A stretch of 64,000 bases of DNA, from assembly GCF_000708265.2 (NCBI RefSeq), contig NZ_JCKI01000003.1, positions 310,001-374,000 of the forward strand, written 5' to 3'. This stretch comes from Pedobacter sp. R20-19. Lineage in GTDB: Bacteria > Bacteroidota > Bacteroidia > Sphingobacteriales > Sphingobacteriaceae. Every line of letters starts with the position of its first letter. The stretch's first letter is position 1. The position numbers and the translations under genes were made by a program. The notes under the pieces are model-generated. The model had not been told where the DNA came from. It did not search any database and worked only from the letters and a program-made list of their open reading frames with translations. Positions 1 to 9,121 of this stretch are shown here, in pieces.

Positions 1-1210
1 GATCAGCAATGTTTGGACCATAGGCATTTTGTTGAGGCGATGCGAAATAACGGATTACCGAAAAGCGGGCATCATCCAAACTCATGGTAGTATCTGCCTC
101 TGGCCATTCTTTAGCCACAATTGCATTTTTAAAACCAGCCTGTTCAAAAGCTTTTTGCCAATCGTTAACGCCTGCGATTAAAAATGGTCTCCATTTCTTA
201 GGGGTTGCCGGATCGATGTAATAAACTATTTGCTTTTTCGGTTCAACCAATTCGCCTTTTCTGAACTTATCTAAATCTTCGGATTTTGGTTCCAATCTCC
301 AGCGGTGAATGAAAGCTTCCTGCTCTACTTTTTGCTGATTATCATTGTATTTAACGTTAGCACTGGCGAAGAAACCAACTCTGGGATCGTATAAACGTTT
401 CCTTAACGGATTTTCAGGAAGTCTGATAAAGGAGGTATTCATTCCTAACGTTACTGCCCCAGCTTCACTTACTGCCGGCAATTTGACGCCAGTGGCTGTA
501 TATGTTCTGATGCTTCTAATTTCTGTATTCATAGGAAAACTTTTCACACTTTCGATATACGATCGATCGGCAGCCTGCATTCCAAGACCATAAGCCTTTT
601 TATTCTCGCCATTAAAAGCCAGTAACGGCGATTCACTGATTAGAAAATCAGTAACATCAATCACAACTCCTGATGAATCTTTGCTTTTTGCTTTAATAGG
701 GAAAGCAGCCAAAATCGGGTTCAGATTTGAGCTCTCCACAGCTTTGGAAATCATGTCCGTAGAATCTGCAATACTTACCGTTGCTGAAACTTTTAAAAAC
801 AACTTATTATTTGGACCTATTTCCCAATAAATAATTTTCGAGGCAACTTCCTCTCCCCCGTAATTACCTGCACCAGGCGTAGATTTACTCAAGCGGTTAA
901 CCGCCAGGATTTCTTTCTTCAGAAGCTGATTAGGGATTTCAAAAAAATATTTATCATTCAGTTTGTGAACCGTGAATAAACCTTTTTGGGTTACCGCTTT
1001 AGCGGTAATAACTTCCGCATAAGGTTTTATTGCGTTTTTTGTGCTATCGGCTTTTGGTTTCGCCGCGATTGCAGCAGCGGCTTTTGCAGCAACTGCTTTC
1101 TTCTTATTGTTGTTAAAAATGCTACAAGAGCTTGCCGTAATAATAAGCAAAGCGGTAGCTAACACCAGGCATTTAGGCCCCGTGTGAAGGTGGAATATGT
1201 TATTTTTCAT
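1..1210 (-). CDS. Zinc-dependent metalloprotease (DUF5117/DUF5118 type), 3' end outside window
   Basis: An open frame starts with ATG at 1210 and reads without a stop to the left edge, giving about 403 N-terminal residues. The N-terminus is a lipoprotein-like signal (hydrophobic LVLATALLIITA then SSC). A Lys/Ala-rich linker follows, then sequence typical of Bacteroidota secreted metalloproteases: a region with FFEIPNQLLKKE, GLGMQAADRSY, and PKKWRPFLIAGVNDWQKAFE near the end. The HExxH zinc site of this family lies further downstream and is not in the window, so catalysis cannot be checked here. The gene starts 8 bp after the susD stop and is therefore probably the last visible gene of the sigma/FecR/SusC/SusD locus. 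It may degrade a peptide substrate imported by that system; this is inference. Family assignment is from remembered sequence patterns. Confidence 0.75.
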   Translation of the reverse strand, partial: MKNNIFHLHTGPKCLVLATALLIITASSCSIFNNNKKKAVAAKAAAAIAAKPKADSTKNAIKPYAEVITAKAVTQKGLFTVHKLNDKYFFEIPNQLLKKEILAVNRLSKSTPGAGNYGGEEVASKIIYWEIGPNNKLFLKVSATVSIADSTDMISKAVESSNLNPILAAFPIKAKSKDSSGVVIDVTDFLISESPLLAFNGENKKAYGLGMQAADRSYIESVKSFPMNTEIRSIRTYTATGVKLPAVSEAGAVTLGMNTSFIRLPENPLRKRLYDPRVGFFASANVKYNDNQQKVEQEAFIHRWRLEPKSEDLDKFRKGELVEPKKQIVYYIDPATPKKWRPFLIAGVNDWQKAFEQAGFKNAIVAKEWPEADTTMSLDDARFSVIRYFASPQQNAYGPNIAD

Positions 1211-1218
1211 GTTTCTAT

Positions 1219-2625
1219 TTAATAACCCGGATTTTGGATGAGGTTAGGATTGGCATCAATGGCATTATTGGGTAATGGAAGTAGTTTTGCTGCTGGCCGG
1301 TAACTCGTTTTCAAGGCGCCAAGAACAACATCAGCCTGACCGGTTCTTTTTAAATTATACCAGCGGTGTGCCTGTTCACAGAAAAACTCTTTCCTGGTTT
1401 CTAATAAAATATCATCCAACAGTGTGGCTTGTGCAGTAGTTGTACTGGCGGCAGTTTGTGCCCTTGAACGGATTACGTTTAAATCGCTCAATGCCCCATT
1501 TAAGTTGGTTCCGATTCTGGCTCGTGCTTCTGCCCTGATCAAATATTGCTCAGCTAAACGCAAAACCGTAGGCGATTCTGCCACACCTGCAGCCACGGCC
1601 AATGCCTGGGTGGTATATTTGTATTTGTAAGGCACAACTTTAACCTTTCCAGCAACTGTATAATTGGTCATCCAACGCTGACGACGAAGATCAGTACTGG
1701 TAAAAAGACTTAAAAAAGCCGGACGGATTTCAAATTGTGGATCACTACCGGTAAATGGTAAAAATGTACCGGCCTCCACGGTATATTGGTTAGTTACCGC
1801 TAATGGTGATGACATTTGCCAAATGCTTTCTGCGTTATTTTTTGTCCACACTCCGGTCGCCATATTTGCAGAGGGAATCATTGCATATAAACTTGAAGCA
1901 ATCACTTCGGAAGCATTATTCTCCGCAGCAGCATAATTTTCAGTAAATAAACTTACTCTAGCCAGTAAAGCAGCAGCTACAAATTTGTTAACACCTAACC
2001 TGGTATTGGATGAAGCAGAATAATTAGCTAAAAGGTCGGCTTTAGCTTCTGTTAAATCCGCAGTGATTTGACCATAAACGTTTGCCACAGTTTCCTTTGC
2101 TAACATGGCACTCACATTCACATCAGTGGTTAAAACCAATGGAACACCTCCAAAAGTATTCACCAGATTGAAATAACAATAAGCCCTGATTACTTTCGCT
2201 TCGGCGGCTAATTGTTTTTTTACTTGACCTGAGGTACCAGAATACTTTTGTAGTCCTTCAATAATTGAATTAGCCCTGTAAATAATGGCATACCAATCTG
2301 AAAAAATAGTTCCCTGTGCCGAACTAACCGTAGTATATGAATTATCGAAAAGTTCACGATATGTTGGATTGACACCAATATACAGCAAATCATCTGCCTG
2401 TACAGAACTGTAGACCGGCAGCGCTGCACTTTGTGTAGAGGTAGATGCCAAACCGGTGTAAAGGCCAGCCAAAGCATTCGAAGCCATTTTATCAGAAGAA
2501 AAAACAACAGCTGTTGTAATCTCATTTAAAGGTGGATCAATCTCCACTGTTTTTTCACAGGCAGAAAAAATCAATGTGGCTAGAGCCATGCTACAAAGCA
2601 ATATTTTATGAAATGATTTTGTCAT
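1219..2625 (-). CDS. SusD/RagB-family outer-membrane nutrient-binding lipoprotein
   Basis: This is a surface lipoprotein that caps the SusC barrel and binds the substrate. I place the start at 2625 (MTKSFHKIL), because the longer frame from 2664 would run into the end of susC and gives no better signal. The signal peptide ends in FSAC, a lipobox. Family hallmarks are visible: an N-terminal SusD-like region with YRANSIIEGL, an AEAKVIRAYCYFNLVNTFGGVPL helix pair, RLAEQYLIRAEARARIG, and the C-terminal ending LIQNPGY. Length (about 468 residues) is normal. It follows susC by 10 bp and precedes the metalloprotease gene by 8 bp, consistent with one transcript. The ligand cannot be read from the sequence. 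Confidence 0.93.
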   Translation of the reverse strand: MTKSFHKILLCSMALATLIFSACEKTVEIDPPLNEITTAVVFSSDKMASNALAGLYTGLASTSTQSAALPVYSSVQADDLLYIGVNPTYRELFDNSYTTVSSAQGTIFSDWYAIIYRANSIIEGLQKYSGTSGQVKKQLAAEAKVIRAYCYFNLVNTFGGVPLVLTTDVNVSAMLAKETVANVYGQITADLTEAKADLLANYSASSNTRLGVNKFVAAALLARVSLFTENYAAAENNASEVIASSLYAMIPSANMATGVWTKNNAESIWQMSSPLAVTNQYTVEAGTFLPFTGSDPQFEIRPAFLSLFTSTDLRRQRWMTNYTVAGKVKVVPYKYKYTTQALAVAAGVAESPTVLRLAEQYLIRAEARARIGTNLNGALSDLNVIRSRAQTAASTTTAQATLLDDILLETRKEFFCEQAHRWYNLKRTGQADVVLGALKTSYRPAAKLLPLPNNAIDANPNLIQNPGY

Positions 2626-2635
2626 GATCGAAATG

Positions 2636-5600
2636 TTAAAAAGTGAATTGTAAACCTGCAACAATGGTACGCAATGGCGGAGTAGCTACCCCCTGTGACT
2701 CCGGATCAAAACCTTTATAACCTGTTATGGTCCATAAATTTTGCGCCTGAGTAAATACCCTTATATTTTCTGCGTTCACTTTTGATAGCCATTGAGCAGG
2801 CAAGTTATACGATAAGCTTACGTTTTTAAGTCTGATGAAGGAAGCATCAACCACATTAGCATCAGATCCTGTCCAATTGCTGTAACCAAAGTAAGCAGCT
2901 CTGCCATTTACACCGGCAGTTCCGGCGGTTACCAAATAATCTTGAGACCCTAAAGCCAGATAATCATTCACTACACTAGCTGCCGAGTTGTACATATATC
3001 CCGGAGGATAAAAAGATGCGTTAGCCAAACTTCTACCCTGCTGTTTAACAAATTGAAAGGTAAAATCAAGGTTGAAGTTTTTATAAGTAATTGAATTGGT
3101 TAAGCCACCGAAGAATTTTGGGTAAGTGGTTCCAATGTAATATCGATCTCCCCTTCCAATTTCTGATAATCCTGTGGTAGGAGAAGCAGTTCCCCCTGTT
3201 CCATTTAAATCTGCATATGCTGGTAAATTAGTAGTCGGATCGATGCCCAAAAACTGGTAACCAGCAATAAAACTAATCGGTTTGCCGACTAAATAGGTGG
3301 TGTAATACGATGTTTTTTCAATACCTGGAAATGACAATAACTTGTTCTCATTCTTACTGATATTGAATGATGAAGTCCAGGCAAATTTTTTGCTTTTAAT
3401 GTTGGTACTAATCAAACTCAATTCTACACCTGAGTTTTGCACATTTGCTGCCAAGTTGCTTTGATAACCTGTAAAACCAGCTTGCGGACTTAATGGATAA
3501 GTAATTAATTGGTTTCCACTTCTATTTCTATAGTAAGAAGTAACCAATGATAGTCTATCCTTGAAAAACCCCAATTCCAAGGCGACTTCCAGTTTCTTGG
3601 TGGTTTCCCACTGATAATCATCATTAGCAATACGGGATGGATTTAAACTTGAGTTTCCGTTATAAACCGCTGTAGAAGTTGAATAAGTTGCCAAATAAGC
3701 ATAATCACCAATATCATCGCTACCAACAGTACCATAACTTCCACGCAGCTTACCAAAGCTAAACCAGTTTGTTTTTTCTTTTAGAAAATCCTCTTCAGTG
3801 AAAATCCACGCAGCTCCTATCGAACCAAAATTACCAAACTTTTTATTCGGCCCGAATCTAGATGAACCATCTCTTCTGAAGTTTGCATTGACGATGTATT
3901 TGTTCTCGACGTTATAATTCACCCGACCAAAGAGTGAGGCATATTTAAACTCGTTTGAAGAAGCGCTTGTAGAAATAGTAGTGGCTGAAGATAAGTTTCT
4001 TAAGAAGTCATCAGAAGGAAAACCTGTCGCACTTGAATAATAAGGCTGTTCTGATTTTCTATATTGATAGGTTCCACCTGCTAAAACGTTTAGCGATCCT
4101 TTCCAAACTTTACGGTTGTAGGTAATTTGCGGCTCTAAGATATAGGTGTTGGTGTAAGTGTAAGCGTATGATGCTGATCCGGAAGTAGGAACAGAAAACG
4201 CAGTATTTAAAGAACTTAACGGCCTGATGGTCATTTGCTTCATATCCGTTTTACTGTAACCAAATGACGTTTTGACATCCAAACCATCTAAAAGATTGTA
4301 TTTCAAATTTAAATTTGACGATAAATTACTGCTTCTGTTATCATTAGTCTGGTATAAAAAGCCAAGAGGATTATTTAAACCTGAAACCCAGTATAAACTT
4401 CCATCTGCTTTATACAGCGGATAGTTTGGCGGCAAATTATAGGCAAATGTGGCCAAATCTGTAGTCGAAATATCATTCTTATCGGTAGAATAGATAGCAG
4501 AAAAGCCCATATTGAACTTTTGATCGAGTGAGCTATGATTAAGATTTACATTAAAACCACCACGCTGATAAGACTGATCGCCAGGAAACACATTGCCTTC
4601 CTTATGATACGTACCACTGATGTAGAAATTCGTCCGACTATCTCCACCAGAAACATTGGCGCTGACGTCGTTTGTTCTGGCAGTTCCACCCAAAATCTCC
4701 CTTAACCAATCTGTATTTGTGGTTTGGTCCCACACCAATAAATCAGGAGCAGTGGTAGCTGAGTGCGCCGCCGGCGTTGTTGTTGCATTGACAAAACCTT
4801 TTTTACGTAAAGCAAGATACTGATCTATGCCCAACATCTCTACAAAACGCGGAACGACAGAAGCGCCCGATGAGGCATTTACACCGAACTTGGTTTTACC
4901 TGATTTGCCTCTTTTTGTAGTAATTAAAACCACACCATTTGCTGCTCTTGAGCCATAAATCGCAGTTGCATCTGCATCTTTCAATACTTCAATACTTTCA
5001 ATATCAGCAGGGTTAATGATATTTAGTGGACTGGTCTGGCCTTCTGCTGAGGGCAATCCAGTAGTTCCTGATGGGGATGCAGCCAAGTTAATTTGTTCTG
5101 ATAAGAATGGCACACCATCAACAATATAAAGTGGTCTGTTCGCTTTACCAATTGAATTGGCTCCACGAATCTGGACATTCATCCCTGCTCCTGGCAGACC
5201 ATTACTTTGCACAACAGATACACCAGGCATTCTGGCCTGAAGCGTTTGCAGGAGGTTGGTTACCGGTTGCTTTTCTATTTCTTGAGCGGTAATTCCCGAT
5301 TGTGATCCTGTGGTGGTTCTTCTGGTTGTAGTGCCATAACCAATAACAAGAACTTCATCTAACTTAGCAGGATCCGGTTTCATTTTAACCGTTACAATCT
5401 CTGCTGTATTTACGGTCATATTTTGGGTGCTGTAGCCAATGTAACTAAATTCTATTATAGTGTTTGGGCCTGCTATGCCAATGGCAAAATTACCTTTCGC
5501 ATTGGTTGAAACAGCTTGATTGCCATTTTTAACCCGGACAGATACACCAACCAATGGTTCATCTTTTTCATCAACTACTTTACCGTTTACCACAAAACCA

Positions 5601-6100
5601 TCTCGTTTACCAAAAAAATTGTCTGTTAGTGCATTAGATGGTTTAACGGGTTCAATTTCTTTTTCCCTTTGTGATTTTACCACTACGAACTGATCATTAA
5701 TCACCTCGTAGGTAAGTTTATTGGCATTCAGAATTTCATCAAGAAGATCTTTAAGTTTTACATTATTGTAACTGCCACTAATCGCGCTAATATTCTTTTT
5801 GATCTGATTATTGTATACCAATCTGAATTTCGCCTTATGAGCAATATTTTTTAGTACATTTTCGAGTTTTTGGTCAGAAAACTCAATGGATAACCTTTTT
5901 TCAGTTAGCTGCGCATTAACTGATGATGACCAGCTAAACTGAACAGCAATGGCGATACCCAAAATTTGCAGTATAGAAAATTTCATAATCCTAGTTAAAA
6001 TGGGGAGCGCTGCTGCTTCAAAGAGATACTTACTTATCTCTTGTTTAACCAGCCCAAAGTTTAGGGCACAGGCTGGCCTTTTGAACAATTTTTTGTACAT
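2636..6100 (-). CDS. SusC/RagA-family TonB-dependent transporter with N-terminal STN domain
   Basis: A TonB-dependent outer-membrane importer of the SusC class, 1154 residues if it starts at 6100. An internal ATG at 5986 (MKFSILQILG) directly precedes the signal peptide and is a plausible alternative start. Domains in order: signal peptide ending SVNAQ, an STN signalling domain (residues about 65-130), a carboxypeptidase-regulatory-like beta-sandwich (about 170-245), the plug with YIVDGVPF and DADATAIYGSRAANG, and a C-terminal barrel ending LRTIVAGLQFTF. The STN domain is the part that contacts a FecR anti-sigma factor, and a fecR and an ECF sigma gene lie immediately upstream, so substrate-induced transcription of the locus is likely. 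The substrate is unknown. Confidence 0.95.
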   Translation of the reverse strand: MYKKLFKRPACALNFGLVKQEISKYLFEAAALPILTRIMKFSILQILGIAIAVQFSWSSSVNAQLTEKRLSIEFSDQKLENVLKNIAHKAKFRLVYNNQIKKNISAISGSYNNVKLKDLLDEILNANKLTYEVINDQFVVVKSQREKEIEPVKPSNALTDNFFGKRDGFVVNGKVVDEKDEPLVGVSVRVKNGNQAVSTNAKGNFAIGIAGPNTIIEFSYIGYSTQNMTVNTAEIVTVKMKPDPAKLDEVLVIGYGTTTRRTTTGSQSGITAQEIEKQPVTNLLQTLQARMPGVSVVQSNGLPGAGMNVQIRGANSIGKANRPLYIVDGVPFLSEQINLAASPSGTTGLPSAEGQTSPLNIINPADIESIEVLKDADATAIYGSRAANGVVLITTKRGKSGKTKFGVNASSGASVVPRFVEMLGIDQYLALRKKGFVNATTTPAAHSATTAPDLLVWDQTTNTDWLREILGGTARTNDVSANVSGGDSRTNFYISGTYHKEGNVFPGDQSYQRGGFNVNLNHSSLDQKFNMGFSAIYSTDKNDISTTDLATFAYNLPPNYPLYKADGSLYWVSGLNNPLGFLYQTNDNRSSNLSSNLNLKYNLLDGLDVKTSFGYSKTDMKQMTIRPLSSLNTAFSVPTSGSASYAYTYTNTYILEPQITYNRKVWKGSLNVLAGGTYQYRKSEQPYYSSATGFPSDDFLRNLSSATTISTSASSNEFKYASLFGRVNYNVENKYIVNANFRRDGSSRFGPNKKFGNFGSIGAAWIFTEEDFLKEKTNWFSFGKLRGSYGTVGSDDIGDYAYLATYSTSTAVYNGNSSLNPSRIANDDYQWETTKKLEVALELGFFKDRLSLVTSYYRNRSGNQLITYPLSPQAGFTGYQSNLAANVQNSGVELSLISTNIKSKKFAWTSSFNISKNENKLLSFPGIEKTSYYTTYLVGKPISFIAGYQFLGIDPTTNLPAYADLNGTGGTASPTTGLSEIGRGDRYYIGTTYPKFFGGLTNSITYKNFNLDFTFQFVKQQGRSLANASFYPPGYMYNSAASVVNDYLALGSQDYLVTAGTAGVNGRAAYFGYSNWTGSDANVVDASFIRLKNVSLSYNLPAQWLSKVNAENIRVFTQAQNLWTITGYKGFDPESQGVATPPLRTIVAGLQFTF

Positions 6101-6142
6101 TTGTTTGGTTTTAGTAGTAAAGTATTAGGCTTCTAAATCTTC

Positions 6143-6171
6143 ACAGCAGGGTGTTACAGCACGCCTGCTGT
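6143..6171. terminator. Hairpin between fecR and susC with a T-run on the plus strand
   Basis: A perfect 8-bp inverted repeat (ACAGCAGG / CCTGCTGT, 13-nt loop) lies between the fecR stop and the susC start. On the plus strand it is followed by a run of T residues; on the minus strand, the direction of the genes, there is no T-run. It could partly terminate the sigma/fecR transcript or act as an mRNA-processing or attenuation element separating regulator from transporter expression. Its function is inferred. Confidence 0.5.
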
Positions 6172-6208
6172 TGTTTTTTTAAAATAGTTTGTATATAGGT
6201 TTATTTCA

Positions 6209-7210
6209 TCAGTTACATCCTCCTCCAGTTAAGTCAATTTGGTTTTTGTTTATGGTGTATTGAGCATTAATAACAGCCGAAATTACTTTTAAGGTATTCT
6301 CCAAAGACTGATCAGTTACATCAGCAGATAGCAAGCAATTCGAATAGTTAGTTTTTCCTGTATTAATTTTCACATTAAATTTTTTCTCTACCCGGTTCTT
6401 CACATCATTAAAGGCGATATTTTCAAAATTCATGTCATATTCTGTACCATCCAAAATCAGCACTTTTTCAGCAACTGGCGCAGCGATTAATTTTGGTGAT
6501 TTTTGATGTCCGTTAACCTCAAATTCAGTTCCGTGCGTGATGATTATAGGCTTCGCAGATTTACTATTTTGACGGTTAGCAGATACGATGGCAACCTTGC
6601 CAGTAAGTACGGTCAACTTAAATGATTTGTTTTCTACACTTTCTTTAATATTAAAACTCGTGCCTAAAACACGGGCCAGGTAATTTCCTGTTTTGATCAC
6701 AAAAGGATGTGTTTTATCTTTTGCAACCTCAAAGAGCGCTTCGCCCTGAAGCGTAACATTACGGGTGCTGTCGCTGAATTTACTTGGGTACTCCAGCTTA
6801 CTATTTCCTTTTAACCATACAATGGAATGATCAGGTAAATGGATTTTAGTGATCAATCCATTGGAAAAAGCACTAATGTTCTTAACAATTGGTTCTCGCC
6901 TTGCTGTTTGTAGCCATAGGAAAATACCGATACCACAAACGAGGAGGATGGAAGCCGCTATTGCAAAATAATTGATCAACGACTTTGACCGGTTTGAAGG
7001 AACCAATTCTATTTTAAATGCGATAGATTGATATAATCGCTCGCTTAACTGAACTTTAGTTTCATTTTTAAGCTCCCAAGTCGGAATTTTCGCCGGATGA
7101 TTGGAATACCAAGCCTCTAATTGCTCTTTTTCTTCGGCATTGATTGTTCCGTTAACCAGCTTTTTAGCTAGATTCATGATTTCAGGAGGTAGGTTGTCAG
7201 CGTTTTTCAT
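6209..7210 (-). CDS. FecR-family anti-sigma factor
   Basis: A single-pass inner-membrane regulator that holds an ECF sigma factor and receives the signal from the STN domain of the neighbouring SusC. The 333 residues show an N-terminal cytoplasmic sigma-binding part (about 1-80), one transmembrane helix (about 82-103), the FecR domain with HLPDHSIVWLKGNSKLEYP and FVIKTGNYLARVLGTSFN, and a C-terminal DUF4974-like domain. The C-terminus has two adjacent cysteines-glycines (GGGCN), which is slightly unusual. It lies 50 bp downstream of the sigma gene and 108 bp upstream of susC, all on the same strand. Confidence 0.93.
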   Translation of the reverse strand: MKNADNLPPEIMNLAKKLVNGTINAEEKEQLEAWYSNHPAKIPTWELKNETKVQLSERLYQSIAFKIELVPSNRSKSLINYFAIAASILLVCGIGIFLWLQTARREPIVKNISAFSNGLITKIHLPDHSIVWLKGNSKLEYPSKFSDSTRNVTLQGEALFEVAKDKTHPFVIKTGNYLARVLGTSFNIKESVENKSFKLTVLTGKVAIVSANRQNSKSAKPIIITHGTEFEVNGHQKSPKLIAAPVAEKVLILDGTEYDMNFENIAFNDVKNRVEKKFNVKINTGKTNYSNCLLSADVTDQSLENTLKVISAVINAQYTINKNQIDLTGGGCN

Positions 7211-7260
7211 GGTCTTATACCTCTATTGTATAAAAAACCTCACTAGACCCTTGCTCCAGA

Positions 7261-7833
7261 TTAAAAAAAATATAAAAATGATGTAAATCCGTTCAAATTA
7301 CCTTTAATATATTTAACGGCCTTGGTAATATGTCCTTCGACTGTCTTCTCGCTAATATCAAGTTCGGTTGAAATTTCCTTGGTGGTGAGCCCCTGATCAC
7401 GACTTAAACGAAAAACCATCTGACATTTCTCAGGAAGTTGCGCAACCAAGGTTTCGATCTGAATGATCGCTTCACTAAATGCTAAATATTGTTCGGTGCT
7501 ATGATCCATTAACCGATTCTCCATATCCGCTCCGATTTCTACATTCTGATATTTTAATCTGGAGGCAATTTTGGAATAAATGGAATATTTAAGCGCGGCA
7601 GAAATATAGGTTCTAAAAGAATATTTTAAAGTAGTTTTATGGCGATTAGCCCATATACTCAGAAAAACCTCCTGTACAACTTCTTCCGCTTCTTCCTGAA
7701 CTTTAAGTTTAGCATAAGCAACCTGGAGCAGTTTATCCCAATATCGATTATAAAGCATTTTGAATGCACCTTGATTATCCTTCCTCAATTGCTCAAATAG
7801 AATTTCATCAGAATGCTCCTCAGGCACGTGCAT
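7261..7833 (-). CDS. RNA polymerase ECF sigma-70 factor
   Basis: The promoter-specificity subunit expected to switch on the downstream susCD genes when released by FecR. It is 190 residues, the usual ECF length. Region 2 is recognisable (AFKMLYNRYWDKLLQVAY, then EAEEVVQEVFLSIWANR), as is region 4 (LPEKCQMVFRLSRDQGLTTKEIS followed by the helix-turn-helix ISEKTVEGHITKAVKYIK). This is the first gene of the minus-strand locus. No clear promoter motif was found in the AT-rich sequence upstream. Confidence 0.93.
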   Translation of the reverse strand: MHVPEEHSDEILFEQLRKDNQGAFKMLYNRYWDKLLQVAYAKLKVQEEAEEVVQEVFLSIWANRHKTTLKYSFRTYISAALKYSIYSKIASRLKYQNVEIGADMENRLMDHSTEQYLAFSEAIIQIETLVAQLPEKCQMVFRLSRDQGLTTKEISTELDISEKTVEGHITKAVKYIKGNLNGFTSFLYFF

Positions 7834-8128
7834 CGCTATACTTTTTGGCTAATATAGAAGTTAAATTTATATTATCAAATTGAAACCGGCCGGTAATAAT
7901 TCTAGTGATACAGCAAGATTAGCTTTGCAACTTGCATTTAGTTTCAAGATGGCACAACTTCACAACTTATTGATATCTATTGATTATTGGTATCTATTGA
8001 CTATTCAAATCGGCAATAATCAAACAGGCTTCAGGCGACCCTGCTTTACGATCCCGCTTGCCAATACCCTCCCACTAATACCCAGGTAATCCTTTACCAG
8101 CTGATCAACCTTAACTTCAATACTATCA
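7834..8128. other. Gene-free stretch upstream of the sigma gene
   Basis: No convincing gene is seen. A plus-strand open frame at 7880-8089 has no recognisable features. On the minus strand, reading out of the 8129-8282 repeat, an ATG gives only 13 codons before a stop. That fits a decayed start of a TonB-receptor gene rather than a working one. Confidence 0.4.
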
Positions 8129-8282
8129 TCTTCATCGGGGGCGAAACTACTGAATGTTGTAAAATATTTCGCATCAGCTCATCCTTTTGTAGAAATAAAA
8201 TTAATGCTAATTAAGAGTTAGCTAACTGAATAACTATACCCAGATAGTCAATGAAAATGAATATCATTGAAGTTAAAAACTG
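8129..8282 (-). repeat. Copy 1 of a ~155-bp repeat: decayed TonB-receptor 5' region
   Basis: This stretch aligns over its whole length with 45211-45366 in the same orientation, with only a few small gaps. The best-conserved block is the part nearest the start codon (GGGGGC-AAACTAC on the plus strand) and the run containing AGCTCATC. In the second copy the segment sits directly upstream of a TonB-receptor pseudogene whose ATG lies in the CCCCCAATGAAGAT context. Here the equivalent ATG opens only 13 codons. I infer that both are relics of the promoter/start region of paralogous receptor genes. Confidence 0.65.
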
Positions 8283-8291
8283 ATTTATTTT

Positions 8292-8612
8292 TTATTCTAA
8301 AACGACTTTGAGCTTATCAGAATTGAACCTCACCTTAAGCCACTTCTCCATTCTGTTTTTATCCGTATCCGGCATTTTGCCTGCAAGGGTCGCAGTAAAC
8401 TGAAGAACAGTATTCCGCTTAAGGGTATTGTTATTCATGAAGATGGTATTGGCCACACGATAACTTTTCATTACAGTGAACAAAATTTTGATCTCTTCGC
8501 TGATCTCCGGCATTTTGTATTCTTTTTTATTTTCAGATACACTTTTCTTTGCCAGAGAATAACAGTTAAATACATCCTTCATAATACTGACCTTGACTGG
8601 TAAAAAATCCAC
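8292..8612 (-). CDS. Hypothetical protein, probably 5'-truncated
   Basis: I do not recognise this protein. The frame from the GTG at 8612 encodes 106 residues, but it stays open upstream to a stop near 8670, and that upstream part also looks coding (KGDRLIIRQGLDAS). The gene may therefore be the 3' remnant of a longer one. An internal ATG at 8582 is another possible start. It is mixed alpha/beta, charged, with no signal peptide or membrane segment, and ends in a basic helix/strand with MEKWLKVRF. It lies just upstream, on the same strand, of the decayed receptor start at 8129-8282, in a region of gene decay. Confidence 0.35.
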   Translation of the reverse strand: MDFLPVKVSIMKDVFNCYSLAKKSVSENKKEYKMPEISEEIKILFTVMKSYRVANTIFMNNNTLKRNTVLQFTATLAGKMPDTDKNRMEKWLKVRFNSDKLKVVLE

Positions 8613-8815
8613 ATTTGCGCTGGCATCGAGTCCTTGGCGGATAATAAGCCTGTCACCTTTGAGTGTATAGACTTTCCCGTACTAGACGAAGTGTAAAGGA
8701 AAAACCTATCAGACCAACTGTAAAAGGAAACGTGAACATGACCCTTGCATCGGTATATGAAAAACAGACGAACTAACTCGCCGAAATACACAAGCTGATT
8801 CTTAATTCCAGGCCA

Positions 8816-8848
8816 TTTGCTGTTTAGTTAGAATATTTTTTACCTTTG
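8816..8848 (+). promoter_or_regulatory. Bacteroidota-type promoter for the queH riboswitch transcript
   Basis: TTTG at 8816-8819 and TACCTTTG at 8841-8848, separated by 21 nt, match the Bacteroidota -33/-7 consensus TTTG...TAnnTTTG. Transcription would begin a few bases downstream, right at the 5' end of the cobalamin riboswitch. Confidence 0.6.
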
Positions 8849-8849
8849 A

Positions 8850-9023
8850 CCCGCTTTTGGTTCCCGAACTCACAATCGGGATTAAAAGGGAACTCCGGTG
8901 AGAATCCGGGACTGTCCCGCAGCTGTAAGCTCCATTAAAACCGAGGCTCATTCCAAGGGTCACTGTTCGTTAACCAACGGATGGGAAGACCGGGCCCAGG
9001 GGATTAAGTCAGAAGACCTGCCA
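8850..9023 (+). promoter_or_regulatory. Cobalamin riboswitch upstream of queH
   Basis: The conserved core of the adenosylcobalamin-class riboswitch is visible in order: AAAAGGGAA, CCGGTGAGAATCCGG, CTGTCCCGCAGCTGTAAGC, GGTCACTGTT (B12-box region), GGGAAGACC, and AAGTCAGAAGACCTGCC at the 3' end. It is followed at about 9037-9057 by a potential hairpin (AGCTTTCG ... CGAAGCT) that may form the expression platform. It lies about 100 bp before the queH ATG at 9122, on the same strand. The expected effect is repression of queH when cobalamin is plentiful. Confidence 0.92.
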
Positions 9024-9121
9024 ATGCATCATACATCAAAGCTTTCGCGGACCGAAGCTGGGATAGGTTTGTCTGAGAGGTATTCACTCCCATCAGTTTG
9101 CGCGGGCTATATTTAAAAAAT

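Noticed and set aside
345..593. Plus-strand 82-codon frame near the left edge
   Set aside because: It lies opposite the clearly coding minus-strand metalloprotease frame, which is open across the whole region.
7880..8089. Plus-strand 69-codon frame upstream of the sigma gene
   Set aside because: No start context or protein features; the region is a decayed receptor start on the other strand.
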